A stretch of 64,000 bases of DNA, from assembly GCA_028538565.1 (NCBI GenBank), contig JAPQWN010000006.1, positions 263,001 through 327,000 on the forward strand, in the 5' to 3' direction. This stretch comes from Umbellularia californica (lineage: Eukaryota; Streptophyta; Magnoliopsida; Laurales; Lauraceae). A program made the position numbers and the translations under genes. Shown piece after piece: positions 50,105-61,651 of this stretch; the stretch's first letter is position 1; every line of letters begins with the position of its first letter. Below the pieces are notes generated by a model. That model saw only the letters and a list, made by a program, of their open reading frames with translations, was not told the DNA's origin and searched no databases.

Positions 50105-52793
50105 TGTCACATCCCGGTCCCGAATCACCCTGGCATAGGGTAATCCCCGAGGTGAAACACACGTACTCCCGTGTGATTGTACCTGTCGCGAGTCAAATAC
50201 AAACATACGAAGGAGAAAACTATTTCACTCGTGAGTCGAACTCACTGGTAACTATCAATCAACAGTTCATATAGCGGAAGCTTATATCAAATGATCTTCA
50301 TAACCCTGTACAATCCCATATACAATATTCAAGTTAAAACAAAAGAATATATACATTGACATACTATGTATGTATCAAAAGAAGGGTTTTATACATCATT
50401 ATCAAAATACATAACAAAAAGAATTAAAGTAAGTGTGACCCAACAAAAACACTAGTCACACATCTACAATGCTCTCAAAATATCTTGACGCTCTCCGAAC
50501 CGAGGAGTCTCTACATGGGCCCTACACCGGGCCACTCCTCTAAACCTGAAGGTACCTCTTGGGTAACCTTCTCTCCCTCCGTGGTCTCTGCTGGACCGGG
50601 AGCTGCATCTGTGCCTGTGACACCAAGAGTAGTATCTCAATACAACGATTGGCAAGCATAAACAATAAACAGGAATACAATGAAGTTTCTGAAGACAATT
50701 ATAATTGAGGATAATAATGAGACGAGTAAAAGAGAATTCAGATAATCCATTTTCCTGAGTAAATCCTTTTAAAATCATTAAAGAAAATACAAATACAAGA
50801 ATTGGCAACTACATAAAGCTCATCCTCTCCTTGAGAGCAAATCGTGTTGGGATGTCACTAGGGGTCCGGCCAAAGATCCACCTAGCTACCCGGGTCCTAG
50901 AGTTCCGGTACTCCAGTCTGTCAACTGCGCAGCGACGTTCAATAATAAACCAAGACTTAACCCCGTCGAGTACCGTCCGGTCGAAGCTAAGTAGTGCCGA
51001 CTTATTCAAATCGAATTTCGTTTGCAATTCAAATCGAGTAACTATTCAAATATTTGGATACACTCAATGGTATTATCCATATCAATATCAAATAATGTAT
51101 AACAAATGAAGAGCATTATATTAATATGACAATTTATCGAATAAATTGATGTAAATAAAATTCCCGTTTTCAATATTTAATCAAATATTTGATGACGATA
51201 AACAATGAATACTAAATTATCATTCATATAACCTAATATTAACCAATATAAGGTTAATTTAAAGAATCAAGATTTTATTATTTACTTAGTGTCACTTATG
51301 ATGATATTATGTTGAATCTCTAAATTAATCTTCATGGCTTAATACTAGATTAATTATTTCCTTTGGGCTTAAATAGAAGGTTAAGGATTCCAATTCTAAG
51401 TCATAAATTAAATGAAACCTAAGTTCCTGTGGTAAGGGGGGTGTACATCCTAATTATCCATTTGGGAGTGATTAGGAGGGTTAATTATAGACTACGAGTG
51501 ATAATACACGTTCATTGAGCCGTAAAGAGGCCCAACAGACTGGTTTAGGCAGTTCTACCGGTAGAACCTCCGGTAGAAGCATCTCTACCTATAGAACTAC
51601 CGGTTTAAGCATCTTTACCGGTAGAACTTCCGGTTTAAGCAGCTAGATCTCCTTATCCAGGCTCTCTGCCAGATTTTTAACTATTTTTACCGGTAGAACT
51701 TCCGGTAGAACTAAGGGTTCCCAATTTCTTCAACTCTCTGTCAGATTTCGAGCCACTTCTACCGGTAGAACTTCTCGAGTTCAGTTTTTTTTCTTCTCTT
51801 CTATTTTAATCATTGCCAAATGAGCCTCCTTGCTCTCCATAACACATACACAATATTTCCATACTTCCCAAAACAACCACATGAAAAAATCCAATTCATT
51901 TATCTTCTATCAACATAAAAACCCAAAATTATGGAGAGAGAAAGAGAAATACTTGAATCAAATGAAAATGTACAAAATGCAAACCCAATTTATGTTTATA
52001 CTTGCCTCAAAGAAGTGCTCTCCAAGCTCTCTTTCCACTAAGGGTCAAGAAACCCAAAAACCCCAAATGAGCAAACCCTAATCACCATAAACACATGGAA
52101 AACTATGTAAATGTGCATGTTGCTTACCCAAAAGTCTTTTTTACTCAAATGCAACTCTATAACCCAACTACAACATGCTTGAAACCTACCTCTAGTAGAG
52201 ATTTCGAACTTGAGAGGAAATAGAGAGTGTTGAAGGATGCTTATTGTCACAAGATGAAGGAAAATGGAAAGATGAGGAAGAGGATGATGATTCACCCTAA
52301 ATTCTCAAAGCACATGCAAAAAATTCTCTTGATGATTGAGTGAGGAGAGTGAATGGAAGAGAAATGGTATGGAGAGTTGTAGAGACAAGGGGAGAATGAA
52401 ATGAATGAAGGGAAAGAGGGTTTATGTCTTATATATAAGGTAAGAATGGGCTTTTTGCAGTGGTCAATTGAAAGTCCATTTCCTCAAAGAGTGGTCAAAT
52501 AAGGTCAAGTCTATTATGAAAGTTGATGGGATCGACGAAATACACGTGTTAGTGGTAAAATGACGTGCAAATGATGCAATTTATGAAAATCAAGAATTAC
52601 AAAAAAGCCCTTAATTACATTAAACCGAGTCAAATCAGTGCCAACTCACCCATTTAGGGTTCCAACTCACCCAACTCAATACAAATGCATTAAGCAATAC
52701 TAATTTATCATAATTAGAAGTCAAGCATAATTAATTTGGCTAATACTCAATTAATTAGCAATAATCAGGATTAATTAAGCTTGGGGTGTAACA
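50105..52793 (+). mobile_element. Solo LTR of a Ty3/gypsy-type element, 2689 bp
   Basis: It starts TGTCACATCCCGG and ends GGGGTGTAACA. A perfect 5-bp duplication GTTTT flanks it (50100-50104 and 52794-52798). No internal region or second LTR is next to it, so it is a solo LTR left by LTR-LTR recombination. At 51550-51775 it carries a cluster of TTCTACCGGTAGAA-type palindromes (perfect at 51553-51566 and 51757-51770) and related half sites. Its first half matches the minus-strand LTR at 6513-10446. Orientation is inferred from that alignment and the shared block order; the short open frames inside are not genes. Confidence 0.88.
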
Positions 52794-52798
52794 GTTTT

Positions 52799-53254
52799 TC
52801 ACTTCTTTTATGTTATGTGCAGAGTGCAGACACACTGCAGCAGTCTGGGCATAAAAAAATAAAAATAAAAAAAAAAAGATGTCAAATACTAAACTGTAAG
52901 AATCTTTGAATTATTGTTTGCGCACTTCCCATATCCACTGTTAGGCTCGTTGGATCAATGGTTTGGATCAACTAATCATGAGATCCACATGTACCATAAA
53001 GAATGCACCACAAACTTACTAAAAAGCACACAGGATTCTGTATCAGAGATCCATAGATTATATATTAGAAAAAACACTTCCAAAAGGAGTAACAACTCTT
53101 GTCCTCCTGACCCACTCTATTAGATGTAAGCTCGTAGATGAGGATCCAACTACTCCTATATATCATCACTTGAATGACAAACAAAATATCATACAACATC
53201 AGATTAAATATCTAGGCAGCTGCTCCAACAGGATTTTAGCCTTATATATGACTC
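52799..53254. other. Intergenic, AT-rich
   Basis: Contains an A-rich tract at 52854-52878. No gene seen. Confidence 0.4.
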
Positions 53255-53500
53255 ATATATAATGTTTCTTCGAGCCCGATAATCTTGTTCTTGGATCGGT
53301 TAGCAACTTAGGCCCTGTCATAAAGATTGACAATCACCTTGTCTAGCACAGGTTGTGTGCCATCGCTGCTGCAGTGGTGTAGCCTCCGGCATTTTCAACC
53401 AAGAACCCCAAGTGGGCCACCTCAAACAACAGCCTTAGCTTAGCCTTTAAAGTTGGAGATGTCACATTTGTGAAGAAACCCTTTTCTTTGACAATGATCC
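53255..53500 (-). pseudogene. Pseudogene fragment of chloroplast sedoheptulose-1,7-bisphosphatase, C-terminal part
   Basis: The minus-strand translation from 53498 reads IIVKEKG.FTNVTSPT-KAKLRLLFEVA.LG.L.ENAGGY, which matches the conserved C-terminal region of SBPase, the Calvin-cycle phosphatase. After the GGY motif a frameshift is needed to continue as LDKVI..L..R, then a stop codon, then SKN.II..EETLY. The preceding catalytic domain is not found upstream on the minus strand. It is therefore a truncated, non-functional copy. Whether it arose by retroposition or genomic duplication cannot be told. The plus-strand open frame 53470-53748 overlapping it is a shadow. Confidence 0.85.
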
Positions 53501-54491
53501 ACAAAACAGAGAGCATTACTTTAGTATGCTTGAGCAGTCAGATGCAACATATTTCTGTGTGCTTGAATGCAATTTGTTTGTACAAAGGATGGTTGTCCAT
53601 TGTCATTGGGGCACCAACTTCAGAACTCCTAATATTAAGTGAGATCTATCTTATTTTTCTTGCCTTCTCTGCCCCCCATACCACTGTCAATACGACTGCT
53701 GACATCAATTTGGGGTGGAATACGACGGAAAAACAGTATCCACAGTAATTTCTACTCTCCACAGCAGCATTCCAAATACACAATGTAAATCGGCTCTCCA
53801 GAAATTTTCCAACTGATTGTTAATGTATGATTGTTGTTTTAATTCACATACGGGATATGCTCAAACACGATAAAAACCGAAAGTAGCGTCTCAACTCAGG
53901 TCAACAAGTAGTCTATCAAAGTCATTAAAATTCAAGCTTTGGTGGTGATGTAGATTTATGTGAGACTGGTCAGTATTTCTCTCTTAGATTGAGATGGATC
54001 ACTTAAGTATAAGTGTTCTGGGCAGTTGTTTTGGAAGTATAAGCGTTTGGACAACTGCCATTTGAACATAAAAACCATGGTTTCAATGAGTTCTAAAAAG
54101 CTCCAAGCCCAAGCCCTCGGATACCAACTCAGGTGGAGTTATACTAAGAAGCATAAATAAATGATTTTTTACTTTCAATCATATCCAACGTGGGATTCTA
54201 GTAATAAAATTTAAAAGGTTCTTTACTATTTTGGAAATTTCCAACATTCCCCTACAATTTTCAAAATTTCTAAACCCAAACCCAAAACTGAACTTACTGG
54301 GTCTCGAACTTCGACTCATGCCTATGAGAGCCATCTACGTGTTAGGCCAGGGTCAAGGAGTGGCATGGTTAAACCTCAGACTGGGCCAGCCATTTATATG
54401 CCAGGCCCAAAAGGTCAAACCTAGGCCCCGCCATGGATATAAATAAAATAGGCCCAAGTCCAGGCTATTGTAGGCTCACCTTACTCATCCG
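53501..54491. other. Intergenic, no gene seen
   Basis: Repeat-like text (for example 'ggataccaactcaggtggag' near 54120) but no ends identified. Confidence 0.4.
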
Positions 54492-54782
54492 CACCATTTG
54501 CAATTTTATAGGTATCAATTTCTTTCGTCATTTAATTGTAACATTAGGAATACATCATTGTGGAGCCCTCTTATTTTGTGATTGAATTTGTTTACAAAAG
54601 AAACTTGTTTTTTATAGGATGACCCACACCATCTGCAATTTTATAGGTATCAATTTCTTTCATCATTTAACTGCAACATGAGGAATCCATCAGTGTAGGG
54701 GCCTCTTATGTTGTGATTGAATTCATTTACATACTCAACTAGATTTGTATAGGATGACCTGCACCATTTGCGATTCTATGGG
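54492..54782. repeat. Tandem repeat, period 135 bp, just over two copies
   Basis: Units begin at 54492, 54627 and 54762 with cac.at.tg.(c/g)attttatagg. Copies 1 and 2 differ by about one base in ten. The third is partial. Confidence 0.85.
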
Positions 54783-55847
54783 TGGGCCCTCGATAATAGT
54801 TTTATGGCATTTGTTCTGTTGCAATGCTAAAAATCATTCAATGCAGCCCTCTTATACTTCAAAGAAAAAAGAAGACACACAAAGGAAAGGGAAAGAAAAA
54901 AAAAAAAAGGAAGTAACACACAAGTCTCTCTCCCTTCTCAGCTTAACACATAGCTAGAAGATTTAAATGCATTTTGCAAGAAGAGAAAAATAAGAAGGCA
55001 ATAAATTGTTGCTTTAAAGAAGGAGAAATGACACACATACACACACAATAGAGAGTTTTTTTTTCTCTCTCTCTCTTTCCCCAAAAAAAGGCCCCTCCCA
55101 ATTGGGCCCACTATGGTATATGAAAACTATGGAATGTTGCTAGATAGAATAATCTAAATGAGATCGACCTATATGAGAATTTTCAATTCCATTACATTTT
55201 CCTAGCCCCTTGATCCGTTGCCCCAAAGTTTAATGGTTTTAGAGGCACCACTTTCTTGTGATTTCAATCCAACGGTGAGGAAAACTTAGATGAGTGTCAA
55301 ACTTGGACTTTATACCAATTCATTGGAGGTAGTATGTGTGAAATGACTGGATTGGCTCAAGGTCGGCTCGATGCCCTAAAAACATAGAGGAGAAAAATGC
55401 GGAGTTTTAAATTCAGTTTTTTTTTTTTTAGAATTCCTCATATATATATATATATATTTGCGTGCACGCAAGCCAAAGCAGAGTTCTTGACATCTAGGAG
55501 TCACATGTAAGTGCTGAAGCATGTGTCCACAGACATTATACGAGATCTCCACGGAGATTTTAATACGGGGATGCACCTTAATGGATAAAACACCCACTCA
55601 AAATTCTATTAGTTATTAAAGCCTGATAATCTCTTCTCTACAATGCAATATAAATAAGAAAAGTAAACTTAGGGGCTAAGAAAATATAATCAAGCAATAG
55701 ACACTATCAAGATTACAACTCTTTGAATAAAATTAGAAGCCCACTAAATAATAATTATAAAAATAAAAAAGGAAATAAAAATATTCCTAAACTGTCTTGG
55801 TTGGTCCCACTTGTGGGCCTATCCATTCTGCATCATATATATATATA
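54783..55847. other. Intergenic, simple repeats only
   Basis: A- and CT-rich runs lie at 54890-54908 and 55050-55075. (TA)n lies at 55440-55458 and 55835-55847. No gene. Confidence 0.4.
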
Positions 55848-56228
55848 TGGGAAATATTCACGTGCATCCATCCCTCACCATGTTATGGTGAGGGACAACA
55901 TAGTGGGGCCAATGTTTTGATCCATCCAAACCATCCACACACATGGGACCCCTTTAGCTGCATTAGACCTATTGGGTTTTCACCTATTTGAATGGATTTG
56001 ATCGTTGGAACGAAGGCAAGTTTTTTTTTTTATTATTAAGTCGTTAAATTAGTAGGCCATGGATGAAGGGGTTAGAGATATGGGATTGACCCCAAACTTG
56101 ATCTATGGTCTCATCCAAGATGTCTCTTTCCATCCCCCACAAGTCCCATGATCAATTGGTTCTTAAGTGGGCCCTATTAAGTTTGTCCCTCACCATATGG
56201 TGAGAGAAGGATGCACATAAATATCCCA
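55848..56228. mobile_element. MITE with ~55-bp hairpin-bearing inverted ends, inserted in (TA)n
   Basis: The left end TGGGAAATATTCACGTGCATCC and the reverse complement of the right end (TGGGATATTTATGTGCATCC) match. The similarity continues through CTCACCAT..ATGGTGAGGGACAA on both sides, which is itself palindromic, so each end can fold on its own. Both flanks are (TA)n, consistent with TA target duplication (Stowaway/Tc1-mariner type), but the microsatellite hides the exact site. Size 381 bp, no coding capacity. Confidence 0.75.
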
Positions 56229-56245
56229 TATATATATATATATAT

Positions 56246-57461
56246 GAATTCTACAAAACGCCCCTTCCGAAAAAGGGTCATAATCACAAAGCCATGGCCA
56301 ATAGTGATCTTAGGATCAAACCGAACATAGTCCTGCCTCATATTGCTTCTGCTATATATGATATTCTCATCATCTTCCTCCTTTCATCCACATTTCTCAT
56401 TTTTTCTTACAGCATAGATTTTTTTTCCTAAATAAAAATAAACCTTCCTATACTCGTTTACAATCCTCTCCCACCCATCATTTATCCAAGCCTAATAATC
56501 TTTTCATTTCTTTTATTAGGGAGATTTTTTTTCAAGCGACATGATCCTACTTCATATGCTTTTGGAGTGGATCATAACGGATTTGATCTAGTAGGCCATT
56601 GGCTCCAACAAATTTCAATTGAGCGGGATACGACAGTGATGGACTCTACAAGTAGATGTCGAATACCACCCAAGCATGATAGATGCCCTGGGAGATATAA
56701 GCAATTTATTTCTAAGAGATTTACGGTTGTCTTTAAAGTAACCAATCATATGATCCTTTTTTAAAAAGACCATGTCATTGAGGGGGATAGAGAATGTAGA
56801 TATGGATGGTTGTGGTTGTTAAATATCTTTAGGATCTTTTATGATATCATCATTAATGTTATGAGTATTGTGATGTGGCAAAATTGAGATATAATCTCTC
56901 ATTATTATGATTAGACCAGGTTTTTTTTTTTTTTTTTTTGCTATCGAAGGGTTCCCAACCTTTTGGGCTGGACGATTAGACCAGGTTGATATCATAAGAT
57001 TAAGTTTTCTGAAATGTACGGAAGAGAAATAATTCTCATCTTAGGTCCTCCATTTGGATCGAGAAATTGTCGCTGGTCGACTGCTGCAACAAGATCTTAC
57101 TCTGGATTGTCGTTTGGATATAGTGAAAGAGGAAAAGGCAGAGGATTTCTGCCAAATGAATAAATAAGGAGAAAACTGAAGTTGGGAGAAAAGTGAATAA
57201 AAGAATATTCTACTCATTTTGTATTTATTGGAGAGAGAGAGAGAGAGCAGATAGATTGGTCAGTTTTTCTAGTGGAAACCTGTCTCATTTTCCGCAGTGC
57301 AAACTCCTACTGTGGGGATAGATACTTCACCATGCTTGGCTAGTCCATGTCGTACCCACTGCATGCATGAATGTTATAATGCCTAGTTCGATGATTAGCA
57401 GCTCTAACCTCCATTGTCGAGAAAGCAAAAATAGTGCACACGATCATACCATCCAAGTGCT
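56246..57461. other. Intergenic, no gene seen
   Basis: T runs lie at 56919-56939 and (GA)n at 57230-57246. The 65-codon frame at 56567 has no recognised domain. Confidence 0.4.
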
Positions 57462-57466
57462 GGCCA

Positions 57467-57955
57467 TGTTATGCTATTATTAACATGAACCCTAAGATCG
57501 TGAACAGCATGATAATCACGTGTAGGATTTAATCTTAAATAAATTAAAGAGTACCTCCAGACATCCTGATGCAGAGAGCTTTCTGATCCTGCAGTCTGGT
57601 GCTGTTGCTGATTGATGCTGTGATCCGTCGAGAAAGAGACTATGTGAATGGTTTCGGTTTCTCTTTCCTTGCCTATAAAACCTTAATGTGTTGATTTTCG
57701 TGAATGCCTTTGTGATGGACGAAAGGCTTTGTTTTATAGGTGAAAAGAGGACCGAATTTCCAATCAGGGTTTCCATAGACTTAATCTCAACCATCCATCA
57801 AGGTAGAGTTTGTTATGGAATACATCTCATTAAGAAACCTTTTTATGTAAGGAATAGCATGTATCCTAAGAAAACAGATTTCCTATAATGACCACAATTC
57901 GGGAAAGGAAAGGACTTCTAGTCCAAGTAATGGACTTAAAGATAATTTCCTTACA
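57467..57955 (-). repeat. Copia 3' LTR
   Basis: 489 bp. On the minus strand it starts TGTAAGGAAATT and ends AGCATAACA. A TATA-like TTTTATAGG lies near 57670-57680. It is nearly identical to 61652-62140. Confidence 0.95.
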
Positions 57956-58342
57956 GTCTCCCACTTGGTCGATAGGAAGATCCTTTAGTGTTTTTCATTT
58001 TAGGAATCATAAGGCGCGCATTATATGCTAAACATTTCGTGAGTCGGTTATCATAAGTGTCTTGGCTAATTCAGTGGTCAATGGGAGTCATGGCGTGCAC
58101 ACATTATTTTGCAACATGCTTACTTCCATGTACTACACCAGTGACAACCTGCATAACTAGACCGTAATAGGAGATATACGTAATGGTCTCATCATGTCTA
58201 TGTTGAAAGACTGTTTCTGTTTATCATTCATCCACACATAAAATGTACACAATGGAAAAACAGAAATAGCAGATGTAGAGTTGCATTAAGAGCTCAATAA
58301 ATGTCAAATATAAGTACAGAAATAAAAGGCAGAAAATGATAA

Positions 58343-61249
58343 TTAAGAACTATCTTCAAGACCCATGCTTTCAGTATGTCCTTGAAAGGTCTTTGGAGGT
58401 AGTCCTTTCGTGAATATGTCTGCGACCATGAAATCTGTACGTATAGACTCAATGACAAATTTCTGTAATCTAACATCTTGTTTTAGTGAGAGATATTTAA
58501 GGTCCATGTGTTTGGATCCCTTAGATATCCTGTCATGCTTGGAGAAGAAGGTTGCAGCTTCATTGTCACAGTAAAGGGTTAATGGCTTAGAGATGAAATT
58601 CAAAGCTCCAAACTGAGAGATAAAATTATGCAACCATGTTCCCTGAATTGCAGCCTCGTAACATGCGACATACTCAGCCATCATGGTGGATGAGTAGAGC
58701 AACTCAGATTTCTGGCTTTTCCATGATATTGCACCTCCACATAAGAGATACACATAGCCAAGAGTGCAAAGTCTGGTGTCAAGACATCCAGCAAAATCTG
58801 AATCTGAATAACCAGTCACCTGTAGGTGACTTGATTTTCTGTATGTGAGCATGTAATTCCTTGTTCCCTTAAGGTATCTCAGTACTTTCTTTGCAGCTTT
58901 CCAATGAGCGATTCCTGGTTTACTCTGAAATCTTCCGAGCATGCCAACAGCATGACTAATGTCAGGTCTTGTACAGACCTGTGCATACATCAAACTCCCG
59001 ACAAGAGAAGCATAAGGATATTTTGCCATTTCTTTAAGTTCCAATTCGTTCTGTGGACACTGCGAAAGATCAAGCTTGTCTCCTTTATGCAGTGGAACAG
59101 GACTAGAGGAACAGGTCATCATGCCAAACCTCTCTAGAACTTTGTCAATATGTGCTTTCTGAGACAATCCCAAAATACCAAGTGACCTGTCACGGAATAT
59201 TTCTATTCCTATCACATAGGAAGCCTCAACCATATCTTTCATTTCAAAATGCTTAGAGAGATAGTCCTTTGTTTGATGTAATAAACTAAGGTCGCTGCTG
59301 GCCAGTAATATGTCATCAACGTACAGAACCAGAAATATGAACTTACTCCCACTGATCTTGAGGTATATGCAAGGGTCAACGATGTTTTCTATGAAATCGA
59401 AGTTAGTAATGATTTCATGAAACTTTAGGTACCATTGCCTCGAAGCTTGTTTCAGTCCATATATTGATTTCTTAAGTTTGCAGACCATGTCTTCCTGACC
59501 TTTAATGATGAAGCCTTCAGGTTGACGCATGTAGACTTCTTCTTCCAAGTCTCCATTAAGAAATGCAGTTTTCACATCCATTTGATGTAACTCGAGGTCA
59601 TAGTGAGCTACTAATGCCATGATAATTCTAAGAGAATCCTTCCTTGACACGGGGGAAAAAGTCTCAGTATAGTCAATACCTTCTTTCTGATTGAAACCTT
59701 TGGCAACAAGTCTGGCTTTATGGCGTTCAATATTGCCTTTGCAGTCGCGTTTGGTCTTGAAGACCCATTTACAGCCAACTGGTTTGTGTCCTGGAGGCAA
59801 TTGAATAACTTCCCAGACTTGATTTTCATTCATAGATTTCAATTCATCCTTCATGGCATCAATCCATTTACTAGAATTAACATACTTAATGGCTTGTGAA
59901 TAAGAAACCGGGTCATTAATTGTCCCTTCTCCAGATTCTACTTGGTAAAGCATGTAATCATCGGAAATAGCTGATCTCCTTTGTCTTTGAGACCTTCTTA
60001 ATGCTGGTTCCTCTGGTGCATTATCCATATGTTCATTGGCGACAATCTCATTATGGAGTTGTTGATCATTTATTGGATTTTCCTCATTGTTAAATGGTTC
60101 AACAACGGGAGGATTGCCAACATCTTTCGGAATAAAGGGTAAAGGGATAGGTACCCTGATTTCCTGAATGATCACATCTTGAGGTTTATTACTCCCACTG
60201 ATTTCGCCATTCTCAAAGAATCTAGCATTACCGGTTTCAACAATTCTCGTACTATGGTTAGGGCAGTAAAACCTAAATCCTTTGGACTTTTCTGGGTAAC
60301 CTATAGAGTAACCACTGATTGTTTTAAGGTCCAATTTCTTTTCATGTGGATTGTAGACTCTAGCCTCAGCTGGGCAACCCCAAATTTGGAGATGTCGTAA
60401 ACTGGGTTTCCATCCTTTCCACAGTTCAAAAGGTGTCTTTGGAACTGCCTTACTGGGAACTCTGTTCAAGATATAAACAGTTGTGCGTAGAGCATCCATC
60501 CACAAGGATATAGGTAAGTTAGCATGACTCATCATTGATCTAACCATTTCCATGTACGTACGATTTCGCCTTTCAGCTACACCATTCTGCCATGGAGAAC
60601 CAGGCGTTGTGTATTGGGCAACAATTCCAAGTTTTTGGAGAAGTTTTGCAAAAGGTCCAGGATGTTGTCCTGTTTCGTCATACCTTCCATAAAACTCACC
60701 ACCTCTATCTGACCTTATGATTTTCACTTTTCTATCTAATTGCCTTTCGACTTCAGTAATGAACACTTGTACAGCATTCACAGACTGAGATTTGTCATGC
60801 AATAAGTATAAATAACAGTAACGTGAGTAATCATCAATAAAGGTAATAAAATACTTTTCTCCTCCAAAGGTTGGAACATCAAAGGGTCCGCAAATGTCTG
60901 TATGTATTATTTCAAGAAGCTCAGTACTTCTTGTGGCTCCTTTCTTTGTGTGTTTTGTTGTTTTGCCTTTAATACAATCCACACATACATTAATATTAGT
61001 AAAATCTAGATCCGGAAGGACACCATTTTTTACTAATCTTTTGATTCTTTCACTGGATATGTGACCCAGTCTTTTATGCCACAAAAAATAAGAGTCGAGT
61101 TTGGATGACTTTCGTTTTGTTTCCTTAGAATGCAGGGTAAGTTGGGTTTCAGCAAGTTGACTATCAAGATGAAACTTGTATAGCCCATCAATCAAAATTC
61201 CAGAACCAATACGACTAGAATTTTTAAATAAACTGAAAATATGATCCAA
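58343..61249 (-). CDS. Copia pol: integrase, reverse transcriptase, RNase H (968 codons)
   Basis: An uninterrupted frame. Domains in order: integrase zinc finger (WHKRLGHIS...CVDCIKGK, about 52-100); integrase core with the acidic triad in HTDICGPF, the IDDYSRY context and NGVAERRNRT (about 115-240); and a linker. Reverse transcriptase runs from about 475 to 720 (WVFKTKRD, ARLVAKGF, QMDVKTAFLNGDL, YGLKQASRQW, YVDDILLAS); RNase H follows (SDSDFAGC, SSTMMAEYVA, LYCDNEAA, about 815-920). All catalytic motifs look intact. The N-terminal gag, nucleocapsid knuckle and protease (DSGA-type) are absent. The annotated first methionine is only the first ATG after the deletion point, not a natural start. 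The frame is probably not translated as a functional polyprotein. Confidence 0.95.
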   Translation of the reverse strand: MDHIFSLFKNSSRIGSGILIDGLYKFHLDSQLAETQLTLHSKETKRKSSKLDSYFLWHKRLGHISSERIKRLVKNGVLPDLDFTNINVCVDCIKGKTTKHTKKGATRSTELLEIIHTDICGPFDVPTFGGEKYFITFIDDYSRYCYLYLLHDKSQSVNAVQVFITEVERQLDRKVKIIRSDRGGEFYGRYDETGQHPGPFAKLLQKLGIVAQYTTPGSPWQNGVAERRNRTYMEMVRSMMSHANLPISLWMDALRTTVYILNRVPSKAVPKTPFELWKGWKPSLRHLQIWGCPAEARVYNPHEKKLDLKTISGYSIGYPEKSKGFRFYCPNHSTRIVETGNARFFENGEISGSNKPQDVIIQEIRVPIPLPFIPKDVGNPPVVEPFNNEENPINDQQLHNEIVANEHMDNAPEEPALRRSQRQRRSAISDDYMLYQVESGEGTINDPVSYSQAIKYVNSSKWIDAMKDELKSMNENQVWEVIQLPPGHKPVGCKWVFKTKRDCKGNIERHKARLVAKGFNQKEGIDYTETFSPVSRKDSLRIIMALVAHYDLELHQMDVKTAFLNGDLEEEVYMRQPEGFIIKGQEDMVCKLKKSIYGLKQASRQWYLKFHEIITNFDFIENIVDPCIYLKISGSKFIFLVLYVDDILLASSDLSLLHQTKDYLSKHFEMKDMVEASYVIGIEIFRDRSLGILGLSQKAHIDKVLERFGMMTCSSSPVPLHKGDKLDLSQCPQNELELKEMAKYPYASLVGSLMYAQVCTRPDISHAVGMLGRFQSKPGIAHWKAAKKVLRYLKGTRNYMLTYRKSSHLQVTGYSDSDFAGCLDTRLCTLGYVYLLCGGAISWKSQKSELLYSSTMMAEYVACYEAAIQGTWLHNFISQFGALNFISKPLTLYCDNEAATFFSKHDRISKGSKHMDLKYLSLKQDVRLQKFVIESIRTDFMVADIFTKGLPPKTFQGHTESMGLEDSS

Positions 61250-61637
61250 CTATATGGCCTATTTTCAGTCCTTCTTTTCGATCATCTGTCTTTATCTTCG
61301 ACTGCTTCAAAACGCCATCTTCACTCTCGAAACAGCATCCTTTTCAATCATGACGTACCAGTTACAGATCTCCTCCATTATTACATCTAATTTTTTTTTT
61401 TTACTCACGCAGGAGTTTATACATAATTGAAAATTCAAAACTTAAATAAATCACGATCAAACAGTCGTGCCCAAATAAAAAAAATTGCTGAATAACATAA
61501 ATATAAACCATTCATGCAGGCCATAATAGTTGGATCGATAAATTGCTGCAAAACAGAGTCAGAACGGATCTATATTTGCCGATTATGGCGATGCATAGTT
61601 ATCCTAATTAATGGACGATCATGTGTTCTAAAACCAT
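61250..61637 (-). other. Copia leader without gag
   Basis: A 388-bp AT-rich leader between the primer-binding site and pol. No open frame with gag or protease motifs was found in any minus-strand frame. An A run (61391-61401 as T on plus) is present. The deletion junction is probably near 61240-61260. Confidence 0.75.
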
Positions 61638-61651
61638 GCTCTGATACCACA

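Noticed and set aside
50464..51109. Frames of 72-114 codons on both strands
   Set aside because: Inside the solo LTR; no homology to gag or pol and no plausible start context.
53470..53748. 92-codon plus frame
   Set aside because: Lies partly opposite the SBPase pseudogene; no domain or codon bias.
57516..57794. 92-codon minus frame, repeated at 61701-61979
   Set aside because: Identical position in both copia LTRs; a chance frame in LTR DNA.
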